Source of the DNA: Deltaproteobacteria bacterium
Lineage (GTDB): Bacteria > Bdellovibrionota > JAJCYS01
Reading direction: 5' to 3'
NCBI GenBank assembly: GCA_029262815.1
Contig: JAJCYS010000018.1
Span: forward strand, 1 to 64,000
DNA: 64,000 nt
Shown: one piece after another, positions 1 through 9,411 of the stretch
Layout: each line of letters begins with the position of its first letter
Numbering within the stretch: the stretch's first letter is position 1
The notes under the pieces: model-generated
Database searches by the model: none
What the model saw: only the letters and a program-made list of their open reading frames with translations
Told to the model about the DNA's origin: nothing
Program-made: the position numbers and the translations under genes

Positions 1-2
1 AG

Positions 3-116
3 GAGGCAAGGTCGACGTTATTTGAGTGGATTGAGGTGTTTTATAACAGAAAACGTCTTCACTCAAACCTTGACTACTTATCTCCCGTCAGATATGAACA
101 AACTTATGTCGCTTAA
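3..116 (+). pseudogene. IS3-family transposase OrfB, C-terminal end (cut by window edge)
   Basis: The reading frame entering from the left edge gives 37 residues ending at TAA 114-116. They include [20 protein letters not shown], the usual C-terminal signature of the IS3-family DDE integrase core (YNxxRxHxxLxxxSP). The catalytic DDE residues lie outside the window, so whether the gene is intact cannot be judged. A typical IS3-group right end follows at once. The only other gene on this side, an ABC ATPase, ends just 21 bp beyond, so the element inserted into the gap downstream of the opp operon. Confidence 0.85.
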
Positions 117-143
117 GTGTCTACTTTTCTGAGGAACCTCACA
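117..143 (+). mobile_element. Right inverted-repeat end of an IS3-family insertion sequence
   Basis: Directly after the transposase stop comes GTGTCTACTTTTCTGAGG and then AACCTCACA. This closely resembles the right end common in IS3/IS407-type elements (GTGTCCACTTTTC-GGG----ATCA). The exact outer base cannot be fixed without the left end, which is outside the window. The target-site duplication is therefore unknown. Confidence 0.65.
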
Positions 144-163
144 GCCACTTATTTCCAATTCCT

Positions 164-1141
164 CTATGTTTCGTTCTTAAAATGACAGGCCGTGAAATGG
201 CCTTCGGGGCCTTCTTCGAGTTGTGGTGTCTCTGTACTACAGATCGATTGTGCCTTAGGACACCGAGTTCTAAATACACATCCTGATGGGGGATAAATAG
301 GAGAGGGAATTTCTCCTCGGGTGATATAAAAATGCCTCTTACGAATTTCTAACGGATTGTGGGACAACACAGATTGAATTAAAGTTTCTGTATAGGGGTG
401 TCTTTTGTACTTAAATAAACTCTCAGTGGGTGCAATTTCCATGACTTTGCCTAGATACATCACCAAAATTCGATCGCTGACATATTGAACAACAGCAAGA
501 TTGTGCGCAATAAAAATCATACTCAAATCAAATTGATGCTTTATGTTCTGAAATAAATTTAAAATTTGTGCCTGAATGCTTAGGTCTAATGCCGAAACCG
601 GCTCGTCCGCAATTAAAATTTTTGGCTGAACCATCAACGCACGTGCAATGCCAATGCGTTGTCGTTGGCCACCCGAAAATTCATGGGGATATCTGTGCAA
701 CGCATCAGGTGGGAGCCCAACTTTTTCTAGCATCTCTTGCGATTTTTCTTCGTAGGCTTTACGTGGATAGACCCGAAAATTTTCTGCACCTTCTTTCAAA
801 ACATCGAAAACAGTCCACTTAGGATTAAAACTCGATTTGGGATTTTGAAATACCATCTGAATGTCTTTCAAGTAAGGTCTAAACTCACTGTTAGATAAAT
901 TCAGCAGATTTTCTCCTCTGTATGTCACATGACCCCGTGTTGCAGGGACAAGCCGAAGGATCGATCGTGCAAGGGTACTCTTGCCACTGCCGCTCTCGCC
1001 TACAATGCCTAAGGTCTCACCTTTGTTAAGAGAGAAAGAAACATCATGAACAGCTTTGAGGTCAGGTTCCTTAGGTTTTAAAAACAGACCTTGGTCTGTT
1101 TGGAAGTAGGTGTGTAATTTATTTACCTCAAGAAAATTCAC
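164..1141 (-). CDS. oppF: Oligopeptide/dipeptide ABC transporter ATP-binding protein (OppF-like)
   Basis: 325 aa ATPase that powers peptide import with the OppD homologue. Walker A GESGSGKST is at residues 48-56, the signature is FSGGQRQR (F replaces the usual L), and Walker B is ILIADEP followed by the D-loop SALD. The C-terminal oligo-HPY region carries GCVFRTRCP and two further Cys; cysteines here bind an Fe-S cluster in some Opp ATPases. It overlaps oppD by 4 nt (ATGA), so the two are translationally coupled. It is last in oppBCDF and is followed within 21 bp by an IS end. Confidence 0.93.
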   Translation of the reverse strand: MNFLEVNKLHTYFQTDQGLFLKPKEPDLKAVHDVSFSLNKGETLGIVGESGSGKSTLARSILRLVPATRGHVTYRGENLLNLSNSEFRPYLKDIQMVFQNPKSSFNPKWTVFDVLKEGAENFRVYPRKAYEEKSQEMLEKVGLPPDALHRYPHEFSGGQRQRIGIARALMVQPKILIADEPVSALDLSIQAQILNLFQNIKHQFDLSMIFIAHNLAVVQYVSDRILVMYLGKVMEIAPTESLFKYKRHPYTETLIQSVLSHNPLEIRKRHFYITRGEIPSPIYPPSGCVFRTRCPKAQSICSTETPQLEEGPEGHFTACHFKNET

Positions 1142-2112
1142 GGTATTCTCTTTTTCTTAATCGGATAAAGGCATTGATACGTATGGTTACCTTCATACTC
1201 TGTTGGTGGGATGACTTCTTTGCAGGCAGATTTTGCAAACGCACATCTGTCGGAGAAGGGGCAATTCGTATAGACCGGATGAATAAAAGGAGGAGATCCC
1301 GGTATGGTCTCTAAATGAGCCTTCATGTCTCTCAAATCAGGTGTTGCTCCCAAAAGAGCTGAAGTATAAGGATGTCTGGGCTCACGAAGCACGTCATCTG
1401 TAGGCCCGGACTCCATCGCCGATCCACTGTACATGACGACAATATCGTCAGCCATGTTTGCAATGACGCCAATATCATGACTGATCAAAACAATGCCTAA
1501 GTTCTGTTTTGGGTCCGTAACGAGATCAGACAAAAGCGATAAAATTTGAGATTGCACCGTCACATCAAGTGCCGTTGTGGGTTCATCGGCGATAAGAATG
1601 CTGGGATTTTGCATCAGCATCATGGCAATCATAACCCGCTGGCACATGCCACCACTGAGTTCGTGTGGATAGCAGTTCAGTCGTTTGTCAGGATCAGAGA
1701 TCTGGACGCGCTCCAACAACGCTTCTGCTTTTTTTAAGGCTGCTTTTTTGGATTGTTTTTGGAAGAGTATAACGGATTCAGTCATTTGCCTCGCAACGGT
1801 TAGATACGGATTGAGACAACTTGAGGGATTTTGAAAAATCATTGCAAGGTCGGTCGTGCGAAGATGTCGATGTTCTTCATGAGATAGCGTTAGCAAATTT
1901 TTGTGTTTATATTGGATTTCTCCACGAGTGACATGCGCCCCTTTGGGCAAAAGCCCCATTACGGCGTATGAACTCATGCTTTTGCCACAGCCACTTTCGC
2001 CTACAATGCCTAAAACCTGTCCTGGTCGGACGCTATAAGACAAATTTTGAACGACGTTGTTATTCTCTTTGGGGAAACAAATGGACATGTTTTTGATTCT
2101 CAGGTGGCTCAT
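1138..2112 (-). CDS. oppD: Oligopeptide/dipeptide ABC transporter ATP-binding protein (OppD-like)
   Basis: 324 aa, partner ATPase of the importer. Walker A GESGCGKS is at 38-45, the signature is LSGGMCQRV, Walker B is ILIADEP with the D-loop TALD, and the switch His is in ISHD. The C-terminal extension has Cys at [11 protein letters not shown] and QC, the oligo-HPY pattern. It starts inside the oppC stop and ends inside the oppF start (4-nt overlaps both ways). Together with two permeases and a divergent binding protein this is a complete opp set. Dpp versus Opp specificity cannot be told from sequence. Confidence 0.93.
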   Translation of the reverse strand: MSHLRIKNMSICFPKENNNVVQNLSYSVRPGQVLGIVGESGCGKSMSSYAVMGLLPKGAHVTRGEIQYKHKNLLTLSHEEHRHLRTTDLAMIFQNPSSCLNPYLTVARQMTESVILFQKQSKKAALKKAEALLERVQISDPDKRLNCYPHELSGGMCQRVMIAMMLMQNPSILIADEPTTALDVTVQSQILSLLSDLVTDPKQNLGIVLISHDIGVIANMADDIVVMYSGSAMESGPTDDVLREPRHPYTSALLGATPDLRDMKAHLETIPGSPPFIHPVYTNCPFSDRCAFAKSACKEVIPPTEYEGNHTYQCLYPIKKKRIP

Positions 2113-2960
2113 GTTTCACCTCGAATGTGTGGATCGACTGCATCTCTTAACCCATCTCCAAAAAGATTGAAACAGGTCAACGTCACAGCCATAGCGATGC
2201 CTGGGAAGACGATTAACCAGGGTGCAATGCTGAGCGCCTCAGCGCCGTTGTTGCATAGGCTGCCCCAACTGGGGATGGGTTCTTGAATTCCCAATCCCAG
2301 AAAACTTAAGAAAGCTTCGAGGAGAATCATTCTAGGAATCGTAATGGTTGCGTAAACTGCAATCGTGCCCAGTGTGTTTGGGATTAAATGTTTGGTAATA
2401 ATCTTGGTGTGACTCGACCCTAAAACTCGGGCTGCTGAAATAAAATCTTGATTTTTAAGAGACAGAATTTGACCCCGTACAATACGAGCCATAGTCAACC
2501 AACTCAATACCCCGATTGCAATAAACAATGTGAAAATATCTCGACCCAAAACCATCATCAGAATGATGACAAAAAACATGTAGGGTAGGGCGTAGAGGAT
2601 ATCTACAACTCGCATCATCAGACGGTCCACCCATCCGCCGAAATATCCTGAGACGGCACCCCATAGGGTGCCGATAATCACAATGACAAGTGTTGAAAGC
2701 AGTGCCACTAGCATACTCACGCGTCCGCCATATATAACGCGTGAGAGCACATCTCGGCCTAGAGCATCTGTGCCAAACCAGTGTTTTGCTGAGGGCACAG
2801 CGTAGGTATTCAATAGGTTTTGCGCTTCATAGGTGTAAGGAGAAATGAGTGGTGCAAGAAAAGCGAGTCCTGAAATGAGGATGAGTACAACAGCTGAAAA
2901 TGTAGCTGCACGATTTTCAAATAAAGCCTTGAGTGCTAAGTTGAGGCTTGTATTTTTCAT
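2109..2960 (-). CDS. oppC: Oligopeptide ABC transporter permease (OppC-like)
   Basis: 283 aa inner-membrane permease. It has an N-terminal helix (about 20-40) followed by the OppC_N region with WFGTDALGRDVLSRVIYGGR, the diagnostic start of the OppC/DppC permease domain. About five further hydrophobic helices follow. The EAA-type loop that contacts the ATPase lies around AARVLGSSHTKIITKHLIPN. It overlaps both neighbours by 4 nt. With OppB it forms the transmembrane channel for peptides delivered by the lipoprotein encoded at 4119. Confidence 0.93.
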   Translation of the reverse strand: MKNTSLNLALKALFENRAATFSAVVLILISGLAFLAPLISPYTYEAQNLLNTYAVPSAKHWFGTDALGRDVLSRVIYGGRVSMLVALLSTLVIVIIGTLWGAVSGYFGGWVDRLMMRVVDILYALPYMFFVIILMMVLGRDIFTLFIAIGVLSWLTMARIVRGQILSLKNQDFISAARVLGSSHTKIITKHLIPNTLGTIAVYATITIPRMILLEAFLSFLGLGIQEPIPSWGSLCNNGAEALSIAPWLIVFPGIAMAVTLTCFNLFGDGLRDAVDPHIRGET

Positions 2961-3886
2961 GCCTTAGGTTTCTCCATTCGAATTCGAGGATCGAGAATGT
3001 GATACAGCACATCAACCACCAGGTTCATCACCAGAACCAATGCGGACAAGAGAATCGTAACGCCGAGTACAGTAGTGTAGTCTCGGTTTAGAGCACCCGA
3101 AACAAAGTATCGACCCATACCGGGAATGTGAAAAATCTGCTCCACCACAACACTGCCCGTAATGACAAACGCAACTGCTGGCCCTAAAAAACTGATAACG
3201 GGAATGAGCGATCCTCTCAATGCGTGATGAAATAGAATCGTACGTGTACGCAGTCCTTTACTTCGTGCCGTTCGGATATAGTCAGTTGAAAGAACATCAA
3301 GCAAACCTGCTCTCATGAGTCGCATGATGATGGCGAAGTAGGTCAGCCCGAGTGTGAGAGAGGGTAGAATTTTTGAACTCGGTCCATGCCAACCTGAGGT
3401 AGGTAGCCAACCGAACTTGATGCTCACGACTACCACCAAAACGGGACCGAGCACCATATTCGGGATACTCATCCCAAATATACTGATGCTGGATAGAAGC
3501 CAGTCAACCCACGAATTACGTCTATAGGCTGCTATGCACCCTAGGAAAATGCCAAACAATACGGCAAAGAGTAAGGCGTAGCAACCGAGCTCGACAGAGA
3601 TGGGGAAACTCGCTGCAATAATGTCGTTGACGGTTTGATCTTTGTATTTAAACGAGGGGCCGAAATCTCCCTGGATAACATTACCGAGGTAGGTGACATA
3701 TTGGTCTAGGAGTGGTTTGTCAAAATGATACTTGGCCTCAAGGTTTTTTAATACAACAGCGTCTATGGGTTTTTCGCTATCGAAAGGGCCGCCTGGCGCA
3801 AAACGCATGAGAAAGAAAGCGCAGGTCGTGATAATCCAAAGAATCGGAATCATGCCAGCTATTCTTTTTGCAATATATAAGATCAT
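2957..3886 (-). CDS. oppB: Oligopeptide ABC transporter permease (OppB-like)
   Basis: 309 aa, first gene of the minus-strand operon oppBCDF. The N-terminus MILYIAKRIAGMIPILW and then FFLMRFAPGGPF is the standard OppB/DppB opening. Six hydrophobic helices are evident, and the EAA loop lies at TARSKGLRTRTILFHHALR. No strong Shine-Dalgarno is visible ahead of ATG 3886. The 232-bp AT-rich gap upstream separates it from divergent oppA and probably holds both promoters. Confidence 0.93.
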   Translation of the reverse strand: MILYIAKRIAGMIPILWIITTCAFFLMRFAPGGPFDSEKPIDAVVLKNLEAKYHFDKPLLDQYVTYLGNVIQGDFGPSFKYKDQTVNDIIAASFPISVELGCYALLFAVLFGIFLGCIAAYRRNSWVDWLLSSISIFGMSIPNMVLGPVLVVVVSIKFGWLPTSGWHGPSSKILPSLTLGLTYFAIIMRLMRAGLLDVLSTDYIRTARSKGLRTRTILFHHALRGSLIPVISFLGPAVAFVITGSVVVEQIFHIPGMGRYFVSGALNRDYTTVLGVTILLSALVLVMNLVVDVLYHILDPRIRMEKPKA

Positions 3887-4059
3887 GTTTTGGGCTGCTA
3901 ACCGTTTGTTTTGTTTCTACTTTTCCTATCGTTGAAAACCAGCTAACGCTAAAGCCTTTATAATGTTAGGTAATGCCTTTGATTGAATAAGATTTTTATG
4001 AAATTAATAGCTTAATTATATTAAGTGTTTATAATGGGAATAATTATAATTAATTTATT

Positions 4060-4088
4060 TTGTAAAATATTATTATCTATATTAGAAT
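4060..4088 (+). promoter_or_regulatory. Sigma70-like promoter of oppA
   Basis: TTGTAA (4060-4065), a 17-bp spacer, then TAGAAT (4083-4088). This lies about 30 bp upstream of the oppA start in the very AT-rich opp divergent region. A Shine-Dalgarno-like TGGAGTG follows at 4107-4113. The match is reasonable, but the AT-rich context makes chance matches easy. Confidence 0.45.
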
Positions 4089-4118
4089 AGTGGTTGAATT
4101 GTTTAATGGAGTGAACTG

Positions 4119-5696
4119 ATGATGAAAAAAAAGTTACAGGTAATGGGTTGGTTGAGTTTTTGTCTCGTATTTGGGGCTTGTACCTCAAAAAAGAAAGACA
4201 CGTCTGTCTTACATATGGTCAATGAGTCTGAGATCGAGGCCATTGATCCCCATAAGGTCACAGGTGTTCCCGAAAACCGAGTACTGATGGCATGCTTCGA
4301 AGGGCTCATGCGGTACAACCCAAAAACGGGCGGTGCGATGTTAGGCACCGCAGAATCGTATACCATCAGCCCAAATGGAAAAGTATATACCTTTAAAATT
4401 CGAAAAAGCGCCAAATGGAGTGATGGATCTCCCGTCACCGCGCAAGATTATGTGTACAGTTTTCAAAGAGCTCTAAATCCTAAGACTGCTTCGCAATATG
4501 CTTTTATGCTGCACCCAATCAAAGGTGCAAAAGCCTATAACACTGGCAAAGTCAAAGATGTGAATACGGTTGGGCTACGTGCTAAAGATCCGATTACTTT
4601 AGTGGTTGAGCTTGAACGTGTCGTACCGTATTTTATTGAGACTCTGACCCACTATTCTTTTTTCCCCGTACCTCAAAAAGCTGTCAAGGCACATGGGATT
4701 AAGTGGACTGCACCAAAAAATATCAAATGTAACGGTGCATTTAAATCTGTGTCTGTAGTTTTACAAGACAAACGTGTCTTTAAAAAAAATAAACATTACT
4801 GGGATCGTGCGAACGTGCATTTCAAAAAACTAGTCATCTATGCAGTTGAAAATAACGTCACACGAGTAAGGAAGTTTGAAAACCACGAAGCACACTGGTC
4901 CGTTGAGCCACCTAGTACGGAGATTCAACGATTCAAAGGAAAATCGAGTTACCATGTATCTCCCTATTTAGGCGCCTATTATTTCATTGCGAATGTGAAA
5001 CGCGGCCCCTTGAAAAATCCTAAAGTTCGTCAGGCATTAGCCATGACAGTGAATCGAAAGCAGATTACAGATCATGTGTTAATGGCAGGGCAGCAACCCG
5101 CATATGCGTTGCTTCCTCCTGGGATAGCTAACTATGTTGAAGGTGAAGCACTCATCTCAGAAGATATTCAAAAAGCCAAACAGCTCATGGCCGAAGCCGG
5201 TTACCCAAATGGTAAAGGCTTTCCTGAGTTAAATTTACTGTATAACACGCACTCGGATCACAAAAAACTAGTACTCGCTGCGACAGATATGTGGAAACGC
5301 CACTTAGGAATTACGGTCAAGCCCTATAACAAAGAATGGAAAACATATCTCACAGAAAAAAGACTACATGACTTTGATATCGCTCGGGCGGGTTGGATCG
5401 GAGATTACAACGACCCAACGACCTTCTTGGGGATGTGGACTCATCACAGTTCTTTTAACGACGCGCAGTGGCACAATGCGGAGTATGATGCTCTTCTTGA
5501 AAAATCCAAGGTGGAGCTGAATTTAAAAAAACGGGCTCAGCTACTCAATAAGGCTGAGAAAATTCTGATGACTGAGATGCCGATTATTCCAATTTATCAT
5601 TACGTAACAAAGGACTTGGTATCACCTAAGCTAAAAGGTTGGTATCCCAATTTGATGGGGCATCACCCGTTTGTCGGATTAAAATTTTCCAAATAA
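4119..5696 (+). CDS. oppA: Peptide ABC transporter substrate-binding lipoprotein (OppA-like)
   Basis: 525 aa solute-binding protein family 5 (SBP_bac_5). The signal peptide ends in the lipobox LVFGAC, so the protein is predicted to be lipid-anchored at Cys21, unlike the soluble periplasmic OppA of enterobacteria. Family features include KWSDGSPVTAQDYVYSFQRA and the C-terminal DYNDPTTFLGMW. It delivers peptides to OppBC and is transcribed divergently from oppBCDF. A second in-frame ATG at 4122 is equally good relative to the Shine-Dalgarno. A strong terminator follows, so it is probably monocistronic. Confidence 0.93.
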   Translation: MMKKKLQVMGWLSFCLVFGACTSKKKDTSVLHMVNESEIEAIDPHKVTGVPENRVLMACFEGLMRYNPKTGGAMLGTAESYTISPNGKVYTFKIRKSAKWSDGSPVTAQDYVYSFQRALNPKTASQYAFMLHPIKGAKAYNTGKVKDVNTVGLRAKDPITLVVELERVVPYFIETLTHYSFFPVPQKAVKAHGIKWTAPKNIKCNGAFKSVSVVLQDKRVFKKNKHYWDRANVHFKKLVIYAVENNVTRVRKFENHEAHWSVEPPSTEIQRFKGKSSYHVSPYLGAYYFIANVKRGPLKNPKVRQALAMTVNRKQITDHVLMAGQQPAYALLPPGIANYVEGEALISEDIQKAKQLMAEAGYPNGKGFPELNLLYNTHSDHKKLVLAATDMWKRHLGITVKPYNKEWKTYLTEKRLHDFDIARAGWIGDYNDPTTFLGMWTHHSSFNDAQWHNAEYDALLEKSKVELNLKKRAQLLNKAEKILMTEMPIIPIYHYVTKDLVSPKLKGWYPNLMGHHPFVGLKFSK

Positions 5697-5726
5697 CCTC
5701 CTAACAACCTGTTATTGGAGATATGC

Positions 5727-5766
5727 AAAAACCCTATCCAGATCTCTGGATAGGGTTTTTGTTTTT
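5727..5766 (+). terminator. Rho-independent terminator after oppA
   Basis: Perfect 11-bp stem CCCTATCCAGA / TCTGGATAGGG (5732-5742 and 5745-5755) with a 2-nt centre, flanked by AAAAA upstream and TTTTT-G-TTTTT downstream. The A and T tracts make it usable in both directions, but it lies 30 nt past the oppA stop with no opposing gene nearby. Confidence 0.93.
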
Positions 5767-5862
5767 AAATTAAATTGTATTCACTTATATTAAAAATTCA
5801 TAATCCAAATTTGTTCTGGGGGGCTAGCTCTTGATGGTTTGAATCTGTATAATGGGTCATTA

Positions 5863-6657
5863 ATGACTAATACAACTGCTGCTGCATCTGAAAGAACGCC
5901 ATTTGACTCTATTGTGACTTCGGTTCAAGAGAAACTCAACGAGACCGTTTCTGAAAATGGCCATGTCTTTTTCTTCTTGGTAGGTATACCAGGATCTGGA
6001 AAAACAACGTTCACCTCTAAGTTCATGCATGACTTCCCAGTCGTCAGCTATGATAGACTAGTCGTCCCTTTGTTGAAAGATAGGGTTGACCCTGAAGCCT
6101 ATGTCACTGATTCGAACGCTGAAATTGTCAATCGAATCGAAAAACAAGTCCGCACCTACCTCCAAGAAGATAAATCTGTGATTGTTTTTGAAGAAGCAAC
6201 CATCGGACTCTCTCAGTTTAGAGCTCACTTTTTATATTTAGCTCGTCTGCATGGGTATAAAACAGTTTTGGTGCACTTTCCAATCGATTGGAAGCTTGCA
6301 GTTGATCGAAATCTAAAGCGTAGTCTCGGTATGACAGACGAAGGGCAAATTCGACTGCCTCAAGTTATCGTAGATACGATCCATGCTCATCAAAATACAA
6401 GGTTTCGTATCGACACACCTGAGCCCATCGAAACAGATATTGCTGCCACACCTTACCTTATGTCTCAGTTGACTGATGATGAACTTCATATTATGAATTC
6501 AGCCTTCTTCAAGATGATTACGATCGTTCCCGAAGATGAATTCTTTTATGCTTATCTTCAAACTGAAGATTATTCTGATGAAATATGGACCGTCTGGGAT
6601 GATCGGTTTGAGATCCAACAGGTTGACGAGGATGCCGCCACACCCATTCAAAACTAA
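5863..6657 (+). CDS. P-loop AAA_33-type ATP-binding protein, possible kinase
   Basis: 264 aa from ATG 5863. A TTG 24 nt upstream could add 8 residues; neither start has a clear Shine-Dalgarno. Walker A GIPGSGKTT is near the N-terminus, followed by SYDRLVV (a YDR/DxR-like element typical of zeta-toxin and AAA_33 P-loop kinases) and a hydrophobic VIVFEEATI strand in the Walker-B position. No antitoxin-like partner is adjacent, so a toxin role is not supported. The C-terminal third is acidic and unrecognised. Function unknown beyond likely nucleotide binding. Confidence 0.7.
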   Translation: MTNTTAAASERTPFDSIVTSVQEKLNETVSENGHVFFFLVGIPGSGKTTFTSKFMHDFPVVSYDRLVVPLLKDRVDPEAYVTDSNAEIVNRIEKQVRTYLQEDKSVIVFEEATIGLSQFRAHFLYLARLHGYKTVLVHFPIDWKLAVDRNLKRSLGMTDEGQIRLPQVIVDTIHAHQNTRFRIDTPEPIETDIAATPYLMSQLTDDELHIMNSAFFKMITIVPEDEFFYAYLQTEDYSDEIWTVWDDRFEIQQVDEDAATPIQN

Positions 6658-6688
6658 AATTCAGATTCATAGTTGCCGATAAGAGGGC

Positions 6689-7171
6689 ATGGATCGCCTC
6701 GTACTCATTCTATGCGCTGTAGCCTTTTGCCCCTTAAAGCTGTCTGCGTATTCATGCGAAACTTGTTTTTTCTACCGATCAGCCCAATTTCAACCCGTAC
6801 CAACCGTGCTATTGGAGTATTTCGAAGGTGGGGTTGCGATGGTTTGGAATCGTGAAATCAAAGCTGTCTCAGTTCATGAATATATAGACCGTATACCCTG
6901 TACTCGAGAACAAGAAAAAAAGATGCATGATGACGACTTTGCAGATGAAGATCTGAGTTTTCAAAGATGGCGTGAATCGTCCCAAGAGTTGACGTCTGTG
7001 CTTTACGATGGGGACACAAAGCATCGATCATTTCCGCCGTATATTCCCAAGCGAGTTGAGGTATTATTTTATGACGTACAGGGTGGCCACGCCTTGCCAG
7101 GGTTTATTAAGTTGATTTTTGGGGTTAGCCCACCACGCTGCTTTATCGTCCGCGTTGCTGATTCTGTTTAA
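6689..7171 (+). CDS. Small exported protein, unknown function
   Basis: 160 aa with a short N-terminal signal-like stretch (MDRLVLILCAVAFCP, cleavage likely around SAYS). It then has a Cys pair SCETCFF, two more Cys, and a mixed charged body. The family is not recognised. It follows the P-loop gene by 31 nt, possibly cotranscribed, and its last 29 nt overlap the 3' end of rluB on the opposite strand. The Cys pattern fits a secreted disulfide-bonded protein, which is inference. Confidence 0.55.
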   Translation: MDRLVLILCAVAFCPLKLSAYSCETCFFYRSAQFQPVPTVLLEYFEGGVAMVWNREIKAVSVHEYIDRIPCTREQEKKMHDDDFADEDLSFQRWRESSQELTSVLYDGDTKHRSFPPYIPKRVEVLFYDVQGGHALPGFIKLIFGVSPPRCFIVRVADSV

Positions 7172-7895
7172 ATTGTGTAACCAATTTAATTTCAGGTGCG
7201 GTCAGTCGTCTTAACGTACCAGGTTTTAGAGGTCCCAAGCGAATAGGGCCCATCTGAACGCGTTTGACTTTTGTGACCCCATGACCAATGCTATAAAACA
7301 TTTTTCGAATCAAATGATATCGACCCTCAACAACTTCAACTGAAAGCCAAGTATGTTTAGTCCCTTTTCTTGAAATCCGTTTGATTTTGCATGGCAAGGT
7401 CCGACGGTAGTCGAGTACGATACCTTTTCTAAGTTTATCTAGAAGGGCCTCTTTGATTTCACCCCGAGCTTTGACATGGTAGATCTTGGGGAGATGAAAT
7501 TTTGGATGGGTACATTTGTAGACAAAACTGCCATCGTTACTGAGCAACAGTAGCCCTTCACTTTGAACATCCAAACGTCCGACATGCGTTAACCCCAGCT
7601 TCCGGTATCGACTCGGCAATAAATCAATACATGTTTCACGTTTTTCGGGATCTTCGTGTGTACAGATCACACCCCGAGGTTTATTGAGTGCCAGGTAAAC
7701 ATGGGGAGCTGGTTTCAGTTGTACAATTTTGTTATCCACTTTGATAGCATCAGATTCTGGATCGACCTTGAGGCCCATCTGGGTAACTAAAGCGCCATTC
7801 ACACGCACGCGTCCCTCTTGAATAAGATCTTCAGCCTTACGACGTGAGGCGATGCCAGCTTGTTGGAGTACTTTTTGAATTCTAATTTGTGTCAT
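7143..7895 (-). CDS. rluB: 23S rRNA pseudouridine synthase (RluB/RsuA family)
   Basis: 250 aa. An N-terminal S4 RNA-binding domain (about 4-60, RIQKVLQQAGIASRRKAEDL) precedes the pseudouridine synthase domain. The catalytic Asp is D109 in GRLDVQSEGLLLL. It probably modifies 23S rRNA, although RsuA (16S) and RluE relatives cannot be fully excluded. The ATG overlaps the scpB stop by 4 nt (ATGA). The scpA-scpB-rluB order is widespread in Firmicutes and deltaproteobacteria-like genomes. Confidence 0.92.
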   Translation of the reverse strand: MTQIRIQKVLQQAGIASRRKAEDLIQEGRVRVNGALVTQMGLKVDPESDAIKVDNKIVQLKPAPHVYLALNKPRGVICTHEDPEKRETCIDLLPSRYRKLGLTHVGRLDVQSEGLLLLSNDGSFVYKCTHPKFHLPKIYHVKARGEIKEALLDKLRKGIVLDYRRTLPCKIKRISRKGTKHTWLSVEVVEGRYHLIRKMFYSIGHGVTKVKRVQMGPIRLGPLKPGTLRRLTAPEIKLVTQFKQNQQRGR

Positions 7896-8464
7896 GATAA
7901 AGTTTCCGTTTCATTCATCAGCTCTTGCTTCATCTCAGCAAGATCAGGTAATTGTTTAAGGGATTCAAGAGAAAAAAGCTCAAGAAATTTTGGAGTTGAC
8001 GCATAACAAATAGGTTTCCCGGGTAAATCTTCCATCCGGCCACTCATTCGAATCAGTTCTTTGTCTAGTAGAGTGTGGACAAGATGGGAGCTGTCTACGC
8101 CACGAATATCATCAATAGCCGCACGGTGAATAGGTTGTCGATAGGCAATGATCGATAATACTTCCATAGCTTGACGGGAAATTCGCCAGGGGCGTTTTTT
8201 CATGAACGCTTTTAAAAAATAAGCATACTTTGGTTTGGTTCGTAACTGATACCCATGTTGGAACTTACAAAGCGTGAGCCCCGTATTTGGTTGTTCAAGT
8301 TTCTCTGTGAGTCGAACCAACCCTTCTTTTACTTTTTCAGCGTCTCGCTCCACCATTTCTTGAAGATGTTTAATCGAGAGGGGAGAAGCGGCACAGAATA
8401 AGATACACTCAAGCGCATTATCTAATTCTTGATCGTCATCATGTGTATAAACTTCTTGTTCCAT
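7892..8464 (-). CDS. scpB: Segregation and condensation protein B
   Basis: 190 aa, the winged-helix kleisin partner in the SMC-ScpAB chromosome-condensation complex. The N-terminus LECILFCAASPLSIKHLQEM and the second wing around MEVLSIIAYRQPIHRAAIDDIRGVDS are hallmark ScpB segments. The start has AGGAAATAAGT just upstream. The C-terminus is short, near the family minimum. It sits 18 nt downstream of scpA and is coupled to rluB. No smc gene is in the window. Confidence 0.93.
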   Translation of the reverse strand: MEQEVYTHDDDQELDNALECILFCAASPLSIKHLQEMVERDAEKVKEGLVRLTEKLEQPNTGLTLCKFQHGYQLRTKPKYAYFLKAFMKKRPWRISRQAMEVLSIIAYRQPIHRAAIDDIRGVDSSHLVHTLLDKELIRMSGRMEDLPGKPICYASTPKFLELFSLESLKQLPDLAEMKQELMNETETLS

Positions 8465-8482
8465 ACTTATTTCCTGTTGGTC

Positions 8483-9304
8483 TTAGGCTAAATCCAAATC
8501 TGTACTTGCGCTGATGGCATCCAATGTAATGCCACTTTGATTCAAAATCTCTACACATAATGGCATGAAATTTTTATCTTGAATCATATTTAAGGTTCCC
8601 CGCTTTGATAATTCAAGCAAGGTCATAACGGTAAGTACAATCAGTTGTGTAGACCAAGAACCGTCGGTGAAATTATACTCATGTTTCGTCTGAGTCTGCA
8701 ATCGGTCTACAAATGAAGTGAAAAAAGCTTTGAAATTAATCGGCTCCGCTTCAATTTGGAGCATCTTTTTTTCAAAGGCGCTCATGAGATCAAGATAGAC
8801 GGTCGCGAGATCGAAACCTTCGCCCTTTTGAATTCCTTGGGGTTCAGCTTGAATCTGCATTTGCTTTAAAAGGGTTTCAGCTTCGTATCGTATAAACGTA
8901 TCTCGCTCTAACATCACATTGTTTTTTAGAATCTCAGAAGCCTGCTGCATCTCTTCATAAATCAACAACTTCTTGACCAGATCTTCACGAGGGTCCTCTT
9001 CAGCCAACTCCCCATCCTCTTCAGATGGGACTATAGGTATTAAGGCTCTGCTTTTGATGTAAAGCAACATGGCCGCCATTACGAGATACTCTCCAGCAAT
9101 GTCGTATCGGATTTCCTGAGCTTTTCGAATCAGATCCAAATACGCTTCCGTGATTTCACAGATAGGGATATCGGCAATGTTCAATTCGTTTTCACGGATC
9201 ATATGTAACAACATATCCATAGGGCCTGAAAATTGGCTGAGCTGGAGTTCTAATCCTTCCGTCGTAATTTTAAGGGATTGTGATGTGTCTGCCATTTCTT
9301 TCAT
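8483..9304 (-). CDS. scpA: Segregation and condensation protein A (kleisin)
   Basis: 273 aa. The kleisin N-terminal helix region is FSGPMDMLLHMIRENELNIADIPI, then EITEAYLDLI and YLVMAAMLLYIKSRALIP, the classic ScpA pattern. The C-terminal winged-helix segment is WSTQLIVLTVMTLLELSKRG. It bridges the SMC heads with ScpB. An in-frame ATG three codons in (MADTS) is an alternative start. First gene of the minus-strand scpA-scpB-rluB operon. Confidence 0.93.
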   Translation of the reverse strand: MKEMADTSQSLKITTEGLELQLSQFSGPMDMLLHMIRENELNIADIPICEITEAYLDLIRKAQEIRYDIAGEYLVMAAMLLYIKSRALIPIVPSEEDGELAEEDPREDLVKKLLIYEEMQQASEILKNNVMLERDTFIRYEAETLLKQMQIQAEPQGIQKGEGFDLATVYLDLMSAFEKKMLQIEAEPINFKAFFTSFVDRLQTQTKHEYNFTDGSWSTQLIVLTVMTLLELSKRGTLNMIQDKNFMPLCVEILNQSGITLDAISASTDLDLA

Positions 9305-9411
9305 AAGGTTTTGTATTTATTATAAATACTTTAAAAAATAAACAAAAGATTTTTAATTTTTAAGTGACCCCTAAAGGTCTCAATTAATAAAATAAGCTTA
9401 ACTTACTGAAA

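Noticed and set aside
5863..6657. Zeta-toxin of a toxin-antitoxin pair
   Set aside because: P-loop and SYDR-like element fit, but no small antitoxin gene is adjacent and the C-terminus is unlike zeta toxins.
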